Source of the DNA: Actinomycetota bacterium
GTDB lineage: Bacteria; Actinomycetota; Aquicultoria; UBA3085; Oleimmundimicrobiaceae
Reading direction: 5' to 3'
Assembly (NCBI GenBank): GCA_030017835.1
Contig: JASEGU010000001.1
Coordinates: 88,341 to 152,340, forward strand
DNA length: 64,000 nt
The notes below the pieces were generated by a model. The model worked only from the letters and a program-made list of their open reading frames with translations, searched no databases and had not been told where the DNA came from. Position 1 is the stretch's first letter. Every line of letters starts with the position of its first letter. Below are positions 39,756-49,261 of this stretch, one piece after another. The translations under genes and the position numbers were made by a program.

Positions 39756-40747
39756 AGTCGATCTGGGTCTTTATCGAGATTAGAAGGGGAAAGATTGCCC
39801 CAGTCTCGCTCGAAATCTTGGGTGAGGCGAGGCGGCTTGCAAACCAATTGGGCGGAAAGCTGGTTGCTCTTGTTTTGGGACAAAATCTCAAGGAGATCTC
39901 CGAAGAGATAGCTACATTTGGACCAGATGAGGTTATTGTTCTGGAGGATGAGGCGTTGACCGAGGCGAGTGAAGATAACTTTGCTCAGGCCTTGGCCGAA
40001 CTGGTCAAACGATACTCACCAGATATTATTCTTGGTGGAGCTACCATTTTTGGCAGAGCCATGATCCCTCGCCTTGCGGCCATGCTCGAGACCGGCCTTA
40101 CAGCCGACTGCCTTGAGCTAGCCATCGATCAAGAGAGCGGTCTGCTTCTTGGTAGTTGCCCAGGCTTCGGCGGCAACGTAATGGCCGAGATCGTCTGTCC
40201 GGACAAACGGCCCCAGATGGCGACGATCAGGCCTAATGTCTTAAAATCACCTGCTCCTGATGGCTCAAAGCCCTGCAAAATATTTTACGAAAAATTGGAG
40301 AAGGGACTGATCTCAAAGAGTGAGATTCTGGAATTCATCGAGACCGAAGGCGATGCGGTCAATCTTGAGGACGCAGAGATAATTGTTGGCTGTGGCCGCG
40401 GAGCGGCCACAGAGAAGAACTTCGAACTAGTAAAAGAGCTGGCGGATCTGCTCGGAGCCAGTCTCGGCGCAACCAGGCCGCTGGTGGATAACGGTCTTGT
40501 CGCCTATCAACAGCAGATCGGTCAGACGGGAAAGACCGTTTCTCCAAAACTCTACATCGCTTGCGGAATTTCTGGGGCAATTCACCACGTGGCTGGAATC
40601 CAGTCGTCCGACTGCATAATCGCCATAGACAAAGATCCGGATGCCCCCATATTCGACGTTGCAACATATGGGATAGTCGGCGATGTTGCGGCCGTTCTTC
40701 CCCATCTCATCGACGAGATCAGACGGAGTGGAAGGGGGCCGGCATGA
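39752..40747 (+). CDS. etfA: Electron transfer flavoprotein alpha subunit
   Basis: A 331-residue EtfA. The N-terminal Rossmann-like half is followed by the FAD-binding C-terminal half with V-G-C-G-R-G-A, G-A-S-L-G-A-T-R-P-L-V-D-N-G, Q-I-G-Q-T-G-K-T-V, G-I-S-G-A-I-H-H and A-I-D-K-D-P-D-A-P-I-F. GTG start overlaps the ferredoxin gene. The stop overlaps the fabD start (ATGA), so the Etf module is translationally joined to the fatty acid genes. Confidence 0.95.
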   Translation: MKSIWVFIEIRRGKIAPVSLEILGEARRLANQLGGKLVALVLGQNLKEISEEIATFGPDEVIVLEDEALTEASEDNFAQALAELVKRYSPDIILGGATIFGRAMIPRLAAMLETGLTADCLELAIDQESGLLLGSCPGFGGNVMAEIVCPDKRPQMATIRPNVLKSPAPDGSKPCKIFYEKLEKGLISKSEILEFIETEGDAVNLEDAEIIVGCGRGAATEKNFELVKELADLLGASLGATRPLVDNGLVAYQQQIGQTGKTVSPKLYIACGISGAIHHVAGIQSSDCIIAIDKDPDAPIFDVATYGIVGDVAAVLPHLIDEIRRSGRGPA

Positions 40748-41688
40748 AACACAAGCTAGCGTTCATCTTCCCTGGTCAAGGCTCCCAATATGTAGGTATG
40801 GCCAAAGATCTTATGGCTCTTGGAGATGAGTACGAGGTCCTCTTCGATCGGGCAAGCGACGTCTTGAAGAGGGACATCAAAGAGATCGCTGTCTCCGGTC
40901 CCGAAGGAGAGCTTTCTAGGACACAAAATACCCAACCGGCCATTTTCATAACCAACCGTATAGCCGAACTCTGTTTGCGGAGAGAGGGGATGGAGCCCAG
41001 CATTGTGGCTGGGCACAGCCTTGGAGAGTATAATGCCCTTCTTTCGGCCGGTGTCTTCGATTTTGAGACAGCGCTAGGCTTGATAGCAGAACGCTCGCTT
41101 ATCATGGAGAGGACGGCGGCCGAATCGCCCGGCAAGATGGTCGCTGTGATCGGCCTGGACGCAAAGACCGTTCAAGAAACGATATTAAACTTGAGCAATG
41201 AGGGCGTGATAGGCATAGCCAATTATAATTCACCCGCTCAAGTGATAGTCTCAGGTGAGAGCGGACTGATCGCTCTGTCCCTTCAGAAACTTAAGGCTGC
41301 CGGCGCAAAGCGGCTGATAGAACTCGAGGTTAGCGGCGCCTTTCACTCCAAGTTGATGGCAACCGCTGCGAAAGAATTCTCGAAAAAAATTGACTCTGTC
41401 AACTTTGCGGAGCCAAAGTGCGCCGTGGTCTCAAACTTGACCGGCAGGGCTTCAAGATCGGCCGACGAATTGAAGAAGGCTCTGATCGGCCAGATGGACT
41501 CATCAGTCCGTTGGGTCGATTCGGTCCTCGAAATGGAGGCCGAGGGCGTTCACACCTTCATAGAACTTGGACCAAAAAAAGTCCTATGTGGCCTGGTCTC
41601 CAAGATACTCCCCGGAGCAACCACACTAAATGTGGAGGATAGCGAGAGTCTAAAAGCGACCATTTCAGCCATTAAGGAGGCAAAATGA
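40744..41688 (+). CDS. fabD: Malonyl-CoA:ACP transacylase
   Basis: FabD loads malonate from CoA onto ACP. The 314-residue protein has F-P-G-Q-G-S-Q at the start and the active-site G-H-S-L-G (Ser92) typical of acyltransferases, plus S-G-A-F-H-S with the catalytic His. I place the start at ATG 40744, which overlaps the etfA stop and has AAGGGGG upstream; the open frame continues upstream inside etfA but is not family-like. The fabG start overlaps the end by four bases. Confidence 0.96.
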   Translation: MKHKLAFIFPGQGSQYVGMAKDLMALGDEYEVLFDRASDVLKRDIKEIAVSGPEGELSRTQNTQPAIFITNRIAELCLRREGMEPSIVAGHSLGEYNALLSAGVFDFETALGLIAERSLIMERTAAESPGKMVAVIGLDAKTVQETILNLSNEGVIGIANYNSPAQVIVSGESGLIALSLQKLKAAGAKRLIELEVSGAFHSKLMATAAKEFSKKIDSVNFAEPKCAVVSNLTGRASRSADELKKALIGQMDSSVRWVDSVLEMEAEGVHTFIELGPKKVLCGLVSKILPGATTLNVEDSESLKATISAIKEAK

Positions 41689-42428
41689 ATCTTTCAAACA
41701 AAGTTGCTCTAGTTACCGGAGGAGCTAAAGGCATAGGCAGAGAGACATGTCTGCGCCTTGCCGAGCTCGGAGCCGATATAGTCATAAACAGCACGTCCAG
41801 CAGTCAAGATGTTCCTTCGCTCATCGAAGAGATCGAGGCTCTGAAGGTTAAGGCGCTTCATCTTCCGGCCGACGTCTCGAAGATGGCGGGAGCCAAGGAA
41901 TTGATCGACAAATCCCTTGAAGCCTTCGAAAGGATCGATATTTTAGTCAATAACGCCGGCATAACCCGCGATAATCTAATTATCAGGATGAAAGAGGACG
42001 AATTTGACGACGTGATTGCCGTGAATTTAAAGGGTGTCTTCAACTGCATTCAGGCCGCTTCAAGAGGGATGCTCAAGCAGAGGAGCGGCTCGATAATAAA
42101 CGTCTCCTCGGTCGTCGGTCTGACCGGAAATATCGGTCAAGCAAACTATGCGGCCTCAAAAGCTGGTATAATTGGTCTGACCAAGACGGTGGCCAGAGAG
42201 TTTGCCTCGAGAGGGATACGGGCTAACGCTGTGGCTCCAGGATTTATCGAGACCAGGATGACAGAAGTTCTACCAGTTGAAACGAGAGAAAAGCTCATCT
42301 CATCGATACCCCTTGGGGTCTTTGGAACTCCAAGAGACGTCGCTAACCTAATAGCCTTCTTGGCCTCGGATGAGGCGTCTTATATAACAGGTCAGGTTAT
42401 AAGTGTTGACGGCGGAATGGTAATGTAA
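41685..42428 (+). CDS. fabG: 3-oxoacyl-ACP reductase
   Basis: FabG reduces 3-oxoacyl-ACP with NADPH. The short-chain dehydrogenase motifs are complete: T-G-G-A-K-G-I-G (cofactor), N-N-A-G, and the catalytic set S142, Y155, K159 with the usual spacing. The R-D-N-L stretch near 100 and the C-terminal D-G-G-M are FabG-like. 247 residues. ATGA overlap with fabD. The 3' end carries a probable promoter for acpP. Confidence 0.96.
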   Translation: MNLSNKVALVTGGAKGIGRETCLRLAELGADIVINSTSSSQDVPSLIEEIEALKVKALHLPADVSKMAGAKELIDKSLEAFERIDILVNNAGITRDNLIIRMKEDEFDDVIAVNLKGVFNCIQAASRGMLKQRSGSIINVSSVVGLTGNIGQANYAASKAGIIGLTKTVAREFASRGIRANAVAPGFIETRMTEVLPVETREKLISSIPLGVFGTPRDVANLIAFLASDEASYITGQVISVDGGMVM

Positions 42429-42436
42429 TGTATAAT
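42406..42436 (+). promoter_or_regulatory. Probable internal promoter for acpP
   Basis: TTGACG (42406-42411) and a perfect TATAAT (42431-42436) separated by 19 bases, in the last codons of fabG and the gap before acpP. The spacing is long but both elements are strong. An extra promoter would suit the high demand for acyl carrier protein. Confidence 0.5.
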
Positions 42437-42464
42437 CCATAAATCAATTTTAAGGAGGAGTTAG

Positions 42465-42701
42465 GTGTCTGAGGAGATTTTTGAGAAGGTCAAGGAGATA
42501 ATAATCGATCAATTGGGGGTTGATGGATCGGCAATAAAGGCCGAGGTATCATTCTTAAATGATTTGGGGGCCGACTCGCTCGACATAGTCGAATTGGTTA
42601 TGGCCTTTGAAGAAGAGTTTAACCTGGAGATATCCGACGAAGATGCCGAGAAGATCTTGACCGTAAACGATGCGGTTGAGTACATAGCCAGCCACTCTTA
42701 A
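42465..42701 (+). CDS. acpP: Acyl carrier protein
   Basis: A 78-residue acidic helical protein that carries growing acyl chains on a phosphopantetheine arm. The attachment site is Ser38 in G-A-D-S-L-D-I-V-E. The following [13 protein letters not shown] is typical of helix II and III. GTG start with AAGGAGG. The other end of the arm pathway, coaD, is also in this window. Confidence 0.97.
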   Translation: MSEEIFEKVKEIIIDQLGVDGSAIKAEVSFLNDLGADSLDIVELVMAFEEEFNLEISDEDAEKILTVNDAVEYIASHS

Positions 42702-42730
42702 TATGCAAATTCATTGTCGGAGATTTATTA

Positions 42731-43717
42731 ATGGAATTTCCTGAACTTAAAATAGGGAAGTTAAAAGCCAAGCTTCCCATAGTACAAGGCGGAATGGCTG
42801 TCAGGATTTCGATGGCACCCTTAGCGGCGGCTGTTGCCAATGAGGGTGGCATCGGTCTGATAGCAGCCTCCGGAATACATCCTGAAGAACTGGTCAAGAC
42901 CATCAGAGAGGCGAGATCTCTCTCTGACGGTATAATCGGCATAAACGTAATGGTTGCCGTGCGAGAGTTCTTGGACCTGGTGCTTGCGGCCGCAAAAGAG
43001 GGCATTGACCTAATCGTCGCCGGCGCTGGTTTTTCGCGGGATCTCTTTGCCATAGGCAAGGAGTACGACGTTCCGATCGTTCCCATTGCCTCATCCGTCA
43101 AGGCGGCTAAGCTGGCTGAAAAATTCGGCGCATCGGCCGTAATCGTCGAAGGCAAGGAGGCCGGTGGTCATCTCGGCACCGATCAGCCGCTATTTTCCAT
43201 TCTTCCCGATATCGTCAAGGCGATAAAGATTCCGGTTATTGCGGCCGGCGGAATACTGCACGGTCAGGACATGACCCGGGCGATATGTATGGGAGCTGAC
43301 GGGGTTCAGATCGGCACCAGATTTGCGGCAAGCGAGGAGAGCGGAGCGGCCGATTCTCTCAAAGAGACCTATGTAAAAGCCAAGGCGAATGACGTGGTTC
43401 TGGTCGAAAGTCCCGTCGGGCTGACGGGAAGGGCGATAAAGACCCAGTTTGTAAAGGACCTTTTCGAAGGGAAGATTCCGTCATTTAAAAACATCAAAAA
43501 ATGCATGGTCTGTCTAAAGCATTGCAACAGAAATTACTGCATCATCGAGGCACTAGAGAGGGCTCAACAGGGCGACATGATCAAAGGGCTAGCATTCTCC
43601 GGCGAGCGGGTTGGTGAGATTTCAAACGTCCTGCCCGTTAAAACGATAATATCCAACCTCATGAAAGAGTTCAAAGAGAGCTTTAAGGGGGGCCAAGGTT
43701 GCAGCGAAGGGTTGTAA
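42731..43717 (+). CDS. fabK: Enoyl-ACP reductase II (FabK) / nitronate monooxygenase family
   Basis: FabK is the FMN-dependent, triclosan-insensitive enoyl-ACP reductase. The 328-residue TIM barrel has P-I-V-Q-G-G-M-A near the start, [17 protein letters not shown] with the conserved His, V-I-A-A-G-G-I and [10 protein letters not shown] for FMN. Its place between acpP and fabF argues for FabK over nitronate monooxygenase. Unlike classical FabK, it carries a cysteine cluster C258-x2-C261-x3-C265-x4-C270 in the C-terminal region, a possible metal or Fe-S site. No fabI homologue is visible here. Confidence 0.88.
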   Translation: MEFPELKIGKLKAKLPIVQGGMAVRISMAPLAAAVANEGGIGLIAASGIHPEELVKTIREARSLSDGIIGINVMVAVREFLDLVLAAAKEGIDLIVAGAGFSRDLFAIGKEYDVPIVPIASSVKAAKLAEKFGASAVIVEGKEAGGHLGTDQPLFSILPDIVKAIKIPVIAAGGILHGQDMTRAICMGADGVQIGTRFAASEESGAADSLKETYVKAKANDVVLVESPVGLTGRAIKTQFVKDLFEGKIPSFKNIKKCMVCLKHCNRNYCIIEALERAQQGDMIKGLAFSGERVGEISNVLPVKTIISNLMKEFKESFKGGQGCSEGL

Positions 43718-44949
43718 TTACGGGTCTCGGTCCGATTGCGCCGACCGGAATCGGCAAGGATAGATTCTGGAATTCGCTGGTTGAAGGGGAATCCGGGATA
43801 GACACCATAACTCTCTTTGACCCGACAGACTACGCCTCAAGGATAGCCGGTGAAGTTACGGATTTCGTGGCGACCGATTATATGGATTTTAAAGAGGCAA
43901 AGCGGATGGACAGGTTCTCGCAGCTTGCCGTAGCCGCGGCTAAGCTGGCCCTTCAAGATGCGTCTCTTGAGATCACGGATTCGATATCGGAGAGGACGGG
44001 CGTAATAGTCGGCTCTGGAATCGGGGGACTTAGGACACTAGAGGATCAGAACCGGATCTTGTTCGAGAAGGGACCGTCAAAGGTCAGCCCCTTCCTTGTG
44101 CCGATGATGATTCCAGACCTAGCTGCGGGCAACATATCGATATTCTTCAACGCCAAGGGCGTAAATTATGCAACCGTTTCGGCCTGTGCCTCGGGAAGTC
44201 ATGCGATTGGCGAGGCCTTCGAGGTGATAAGGCGAGGGGCGGCAGATATCTGCATCGCCGGCGGAAGCGAAGCCCCGGTCACGCCGCTCTCAGTTGCGGG
44301 ATTTGCTTCGGCAAGGGCGCTTTCCACCAGAAATGATGAGCCCAAGAGGGCGAGCCGCCCCTTCGACGCCGAAAGAGATGGATTCGTCATCGCAGAAGGG
44401 GCCGGGATCGTGATACTTGAAACCTTGCAAGGGGCTCTTGAGAGGGGGGCTCACATATATGCTGAGGTATTGGGCTATGGAGCAACCGCCGATGCTTACC
44501 ACATAACAGCACCCGCTCCAAACGGGGAAGGGGCGGCAAGAGCCATGCGAATCGCCCTTGAGCAGTCTGGACTAAATCCTGCCGATATCGGCTACATAAA
44601 TGCTCACGGCACATCCACCTCCCTCAATGATGAGTATGAGACCATGTCCATAAAGGAGGTCTTTTCAAGCTCTGCCGATGATCTTCTAATCAGCTCCACT
44701 AAGTCCATGACGGGTCATGCGCTCGGAGCGGCCGGAGGCATAGAGCTGATAGCCTGCGCAATGGCGATAGAGACCGGCCTCATCCCCCCAACCATTAATT
44801 ACGAGAATCCCGACCCCAAATGCGATCTATTTTATGTTCCAAATACCAAAATGGAGAAGAAGATCTCTTATGCCATGTCCAACTCCCTTGGATTTGGCGG
44901 CCACAACGCGAGCTTGATAGTGGGGGCGGCAACAGAAGAGAAGGGCTAG
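43699..44949 (+). CDS. fabF: 3-oxoacyl-ACP synthase II
   Basis: FabF elongates acyl-ACP by condensation with malonyl-ACP. The catalytic residues are C163 (V-S-A-C-A-S-G), H303 (N-A-H-G-T-S-T) and H340 (G-H-A-L-G-A-A-G-G), as in the family. 416 residues. TTG start overlaps fabK by 19 bases and is preceded by AAGGGGGG. No fabZ dehydratase gene is seen in the window, so that step must be encoded elsewhere. Confidence 0.96.
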   Translation: MQRRVVITGLGPIAPTGIGKDRFWNSLVEGESGIDTITLFDPTDYASRIAGEVTDFVATDYMDFKEAKRMDRFSQLAVAAAKLALQDASLEITDSISERTGVIVGSGIGGLRTLEDQNRILFEKGPSKVSPFLVPMMIPDLAAGNISIFFNAKGVNYATVSACASGSHAIGEAFEVIRRGAADICIAGGSEAPVTPLSVAGFASARALSTRNDEPKRASRPFDAERDGFVIAEGAGIVILETLQGALERGAHIYAEVLGYGATADAYHITAPAPNGEGAARAMRIALEQSGLNPADIGYINAHGTSTSLNDEYETMSIKEVFSSSADDLLISSTKSMTGHALGAAGGIELIACAMAIETGLIPPTINYENPDPKCDLFYVPNTKMEKKISYAMSNSLGFGGHNASLIVGAATEEKG

Positions 44950-44968
44950 AATAAGGCGGAAGATTTTT

Positions 44969-45682
44969 TTGAATCAGGAATGCGACCTTGACCTGGCTGA
45001 AGCGGCCATAGGTCTTGAGTTTAACGATAAAAGACTCTTAAGAACCGCACTCACCCACGGCTCTTACTCCGCAGAGAATCAGGCTGAAGATTCAAACGAA
45101 CGCCTCGAATTTCTCGGCGATTCGGTCCTCGAACTCATCGTGACAGAAGAACTTTTTGTCACCAATCCAACCTTGTTGGAGGGGGATTTGGCTAAGATAA
45201 GGGCCAAGGTCGTTAGCTCAGAAAGCCTTGCTTTGGTTGCCAAGAAGATATCCCTTGGCGATCACCTATTTCTTGGCAAGGGGGCCGAGGCCTCAGGAGC
45301 CAAAGATCAGCAGTCCATCTTAGAGAACTCACTTGAGGCCTTAATCGCAGCCGTCTATTTGGATAAAGGCCTGAAGACGGCAGGGCAATTTGTTTTAAAC
45401 TTGTTTAAGGACGTAATTTTAGAGGCGGTTCAAAGCGGCGGAGAACATGACTTAAAAACCACTCTGCAAGAAGCGACCGTCAAGAGATTCAACGAGCTTC
45501 CAGTCTACAGGATCCTTGAGGAGAAGGGCCCAATGCACCAGCGAAGGTTTAAGGCTCAAGTAAGCCTTAAGGATAAGGTCCTTGCAACCGGCGAGGGAAG
45601 TAGCAAAAAGACTGCGGAACAGGCTGCAGCTAAAGAAGCGCTGAATTTAATCAAGGGCGACCACTTTATTTTCGATTATTGA
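44969..45682 (+). CDS. rnc: Ribonuclease III
   Basis: RNase III cuts double-stranded RNA in rRNA processing and decay. The 237-residue protein has the catalytic signature N-E-R-L-E-F-L-G-D-S-V-L-E-L (metal-binding E47 and D51), a second acidic set near E-N-S-L-E-A-L-I-A-A-V-Y-L-D, and a C-terminal dsRNA-binding domain (K-T-T-L-Q-E, G-S-S-K-K-T-A-E-Q-A-A-A-K-E-A-L). TTG start. The fab-rnc-smc-ftsY order is common in Gram-positive bacteria. Confidence 0.96.
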   Translation: MNQECDLDLAEAAIGLEFNDKRLLRTALTHGSYSAENQAEDSNERLEFLGDSVLELIVTEELFVTNPTLLEGDLAKIRAKVVSSESLALVAKKISLGDHLFLGKGAEASGAKDQQSILENSLEALIAAVYLDKGLKTAGQFVLNLFKDVILEAVQSGGEHDLKTTLQEATVKRFNELPVYRILEEKGPMHQRRFKAQVSLKDKVLATGEGSSKKTAEQAAAKEALNLIKGDHFIFDY

Positions 45683-45709
45683 TCATCTTTTAGTTGGGAG
45701 ACGAGTTAG

Positions 45710-48700
45710 TTGTACTTGAAGTCCTTAAACATCAAAGGGTTTAAGTCATTTGCAAAAAAGACCGCCTTGGATTTTGAGCCTGGAGTTACAGTCATCGTTG
45801 GGCCCAATGGAAGCGGTAAGAGCAATCTGACCGATGCTATTCTTTGGGTCTTGGGCGAGCAGAGCCCACGATCACTTCGGGGCTCCCAGATGGAGGACGT
45901 GATATTTACGGGCAGCTCAAGCAAGCCAGCCTCAGGCCTTGCTGAGGTCTCTCTGGTTCTCGATAATTCCGATGGCTATCTGCCTATAGAATTTGCTGAA
46001 GTCACAGTGACCCGAAGGATGTCGCGTTCCGGCGCGAGCGACTACTTCATTAACGGCTCATCCTGCAGGCTGATAGATGTTCAGGATCTCCTTTCGGACA
46101 CCGGGCTTGGCCGAGAGATTCATTGCATAGTCGGCCAGGGGAGAATCGATGAGATTTTGAGTTCCAGGTCGGATGAGAAGAGACTCCTCATTGAAGAGGT
46201 GGCCGGAGTCTTGAAACACCGGAAACGGAAGGAGAGGGCAGTCAAGAAACTCTTTGGCATGGATCAGAATCTTCTTAGGATAAAAGACGTCGCCAAAGAG
46301 GTGGAGAGGCAGCTAAACCCTCTAAAAGAGCAGGCAAAGCTGGCAGAGAAGGCGGCAAAATTAGCAAATCAGATTAAAGAGGTCGAGACTTCAATTATTG
46401 TTTTCGATCTATATAGCCTTCAATCGGAATGGAAGAACACCACGGCCAAGGTTGAATTATTCAAAAGCCAGTTGACCGAGTTGAAAGAGGAACTCTTAAC
46501 TAAAAAGGACGAGATGGATTCGATACAGGTCGAATTGGAGGAGAGGGGCGATTTTGTAGGCGATATCGGGGAGAATAGGCGCGAGTTAAAGGGCATCATC
46601 GAGCGCTTCAATTCCGGCCTTCTACTTTTGGAAGAGAAGGGCAAATACCTGGTAGAAAAGCTGAGCGATCTTAGGATGCAGATATACCGACTAGAGAGCC
46701 TGATAAAAAGCAAGGAGGAAGAGGCGGCTCAATTGAATCACAAGATTGATGTGTTAAAGATCGACGAAGAAGAGCTAGACTCGGTAAATGATGAGAAAGA
46801 GCGCCAGGCAGAGACGCTCAAGAAGAGCTTGGCTAAAGCCCAAAGAGATAGCCTCAAAATTAAGGAAGAACTCACCAAAAAGGCGGACCTGATCAAGGCG
46901 AAAGATGAAGAGCTTGGAGAGATTAATCTAAAGCTGAGTTCGTTAAGGGCCGAAAGCGACATGCTCAAAGGCGGGCTTAAGGCGGCTAAGGAGGGCGAGC
47001 TTCCTACAGCCAAGAATATCGAGAGATTCGAAAAAAATCTTACCAAACTGGAGTTGGAACTTAGGAAGGCCCAGGATGAAACGAAGAGATTGGAGCTCTC
47101 CTCTCTCAACAACGAGAAAGAACTCTTAAGATTGACGCTCCTCAAGCGGAAGGCAAGCGAAGAGCTCTTGGGGTTGGAAGGCAAGATCAACTCCATAGCG
47201 GCCAATTTAGAATCGCTTCTGCTCTATCCGGATTCCATAAAATGGCTACTTTCCGAGGTGATTGGGAGCGAAAAGGGGCAGCTCCTTAGCGAAGTCATGG
47301 ATGTGAAGGAGGGCTATGAAGTTGCCATTGAAGCGGCCCTCGGAGATTTGGTCTATTCACTCCTGGTGGCTGATGTCTCGTCGGTAAAAGAGATCTTAGA
47401 TAGCCTAAAGAATCAGAAGAAGGGCTCGGCGAGCATCATTCCTCTGAAATGGCTCGATTTTGATACTCAAAAAGGGGAGGCGCCCAAGGGCACAGTTTTG
47501 GCCATAGACGTCGCTCTGCCTAAAAAAGGTTTTGAGGGTGCGGTTAAAGCGGTCCTGAGGGGCATCTTGATCGTCAAAGATTTGGATGAGGCTATTCAGA
47601 TGGCTAAGTCCAGATCCAGCCGGTTCGATTTTGTGACGTTGGATGGTGATCTGATAAAAAAGGAAGGAATTATCAAGGGCGGTCTTACAGATCCCAAAAG
47701 TCCAATAGCGTTTAATGCGCAACTAGCCGAACTTAGGAAGAAAAAGTCTCTTCTTAAGAAGGAGATTGATGACTTAGAGTCCGCCATTGAAGAAGCTGAA
47801 AAAGTAGGCGGGAAGATTGATGAAGAGGTCAATCTGTCTAGAGATATTTTAAACGGCAGCCTTCAGAAGAAGAGCGAAGCCGTTCTCATGCTCAGATCAG
47901 AACGTGGACATCTTAAGCAGCGGCAAAAGGAGAGGGGCAGACTTGAGGCGCGTCTTGTTGAGATCGACGAGGCCATAAGGGAAGCTGCTTTAAGCGAAGA
48001 ATCTCATAGTTTCGCAAAAGACGGACTCATAAAAGATTTGACCAGATTGGGAAACGCCTCTTTGGAAAATGAAACAACCCTTTCAGGCCTCGAGAAGGAG
48101 ATCTCTGCTCTCAGCCTTAATCTGAGTGAGCTTAAGGCCAAAAAGGAGGCGGCCAGTGAAAGGCGTGCTTTCTTGAGCGAACAGCTAAGCGCCCTCGAAG
48201 TCGATTTGGCAAGTTTAAGAGAAAATCTTAATGCGGGTTATCAGACAGTTGAGGCGAGAGAAAATTTAAGAGGTAGGATACAGCCGCTTCATCAGCTCTT
48301 TACAGCTCTATTTGCGCGAGCTGTCGAGCTTGATGAGATGCTTAAATCAACGGCCATGGATGAGAAGCTGGATACCAAAAAGTCCAGAGAGAGGCATAAG
48401 CTTCTAACCGACAACTCCTCTTTGATCTTGCGAAAGATCGATCAATTGCAGGAGGAGATCGGCCGGATCGATGTCGAAAGGGGCCAACTCGAACTCAAGG
48501 TCACCGAGCTTACAAAAAGGCTGAACGAGGATTTTAGTATCAGCCTGAAGGTGGCGCTCTCCATGGCACCCAAAAGGTTGAATTTGGATGAGGCTCACGG
48601 AAAGTTGGCTAAACTTAAATTGAACCATTCGAAGATCGGCCCCGTAAACGAAGTGGCCGCCCAAGAGTGTTCCAACCTTGAGGAGCGCCACAAGTTCTTA

Positions 48701-49249
48701 TCCGATCAGATGGCCGATTTGAAACGAAGCCGAAGCTCACTCCAGAAGGTGATCAAGGTCATCGAGCAGAAGATGACCGATAGATTTTACGAGACCTTTG
48801 AGCTAGTAAACAAGCATTTTCAGGATATATTTGCAAGGCTGTTTCCGGGCGGCGAGGCGAGTCTGATCTTGACCGGCGAGGACGACCTCCTCTCTTGTGG
48901 GATAGAGATAGAGGCCAACCCCTTAGGCAAGCGACTCTCCAAAATAACCCTTCTTTCCGGTGGCGAGAGGTCACTCGTTGCCCTGGCACTCCTTTTTGCC
49001 ATTTACCACACCAAGCCAAGCCCATTCTACGTTCTAGATGAGGTTGAGCCCGCCCTGGACGACAACAATCTCGTTCGTTTCCTTGCGCTTCTTCAGGGCG
49101 AAAGGGCAAAGACCCAATTTCTGATAATCAGCCATCAGCGAAGGACAATGGAGATAGCCGATTCCCTCTACGGAGTCTCCATGCAGTCGGATGGCATCTC
49201 TACGGTGATATCTCAGAAATTGGGTCAAATGAGCGACAAGGCCAGTTAA
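45710..49249 (+). CDS. smc: Chromosome segregation protein SMC
   Basis: SMC is the condensin ATPase that compacts and separates chromosomes with ScpA and ScpB (not in this window). The 1179-residue protein has Walker A at 31-38 (G-P-N-G-S-G-K-S), a coiled-coil arm, a hinge at about 513-655, the return coiled coil, the signature L-S-G-G-E (1082-1086) and Walker B ending D1110-E1111 in V-L-D-E-V-E-P-A-L-D-D. TTG start. ftsY follows 12 bases downstream. Confidence 0.97.
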   Translation: MYLKSLNIKGFKSFAKKTALDFEPGVTVIVGPNGSGKSNLTDAILWVLGEQSPRSLRGSQMEDVIFTGSSSKPASGLAEVSLVLDNSDGYLPIEFAEVTVTRRMSRSGASDYFINGSSCRLIDVQDLLSDTGLGREIHCIVGQGRIDEILSSRSDEKRLLIEEVAGVLKHRKRKERAVKKLFGMDQNLLRIKDVAKEVERQLNPLKEQAKLAEKAAKLANQIKEVETSIIVFDLYSLQSEWKNTTAKVELFKSQLTELKEELLTKKDEMDSIQVELEERGDFVGDIGENRRELKGIIERFNSGLLLLEEKGKYLVEKLSDLRMQIYRLESLIKSKEEEAAQLNHKIDVLKIDEEELDSVNDEKERQAETLKKSLAKAQRDSLKIKEELTKKADLIKAKDEELGEINLKLSSLRAESDMLKGGLKAAKEGELPTAKNIERFEKNLTKLELELRKAQDETKRLELSSLNNEKELLRLTLLKRKASEELLGLEGKINSIAANLESLLLYPDSIKWLLSEVIGSEKGQLLSEVMDVKEGYEVAIEAALGDLVYSLLVADVSSVKEILDSLKNQKKGSASIIPLKWLDFDTQKGEAPKGTVLAIDVALPKKGFEGAVKAVLRGILIVKDLDEAIQMAKSRSSRFDFVTLDGDLIKKEGIIKGGLTDPKSPIAFNAQLAELRKKKSLLKKEIDDLESAIEEAEKVGGKIDEEVNLSRDILNGSLQKKSEAVLMLRSERGHLKQRQKERGRLEARLVEIDEAIREAALSEESHSFAKDGLIKDLTRLGNASLENETTLSGLEKEISALSLNLSELKAKKEAASERRAFLSEQLSALEVDLASLRENLNAGYQTVEARENLRGRIQPLHQLFTALFARAVELDEMLKSTAMDEKLDTKKSRERHKLLTDNSSLILRKIDQLQEEIGRIDVERGQLELKVTELTKRLNEDFSISLKVALSMAPKRLNLDEAHGKLAKLKLNHSKIGPVNEVAAQECSNLEERHKFLSDQMADLKRSRSSLQKVIKVIEQKMTDRFYETFELVNKHFQDIFARLFPGGEASLILTGEDDLLSCGIEIEANPLGKRLSKITLLSGGERSLVALALLFAIYHTKPSPFYVLDEVEPALDDNNLVRFLALLQGERAKTQFLIISHQRRTMEIADSLYGVSMQSDGISTVISQKLGQMSDKAS

Positions 49250-49261
49250 TGGAGCAGAAAT

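Noticed and set aside
40561-40743. Upstream extension of fabD inside etfA
   Set aside because: The added residues are arginine-rich out-of-frame etfA sequence; ATG 40744 begins a normal FabD.
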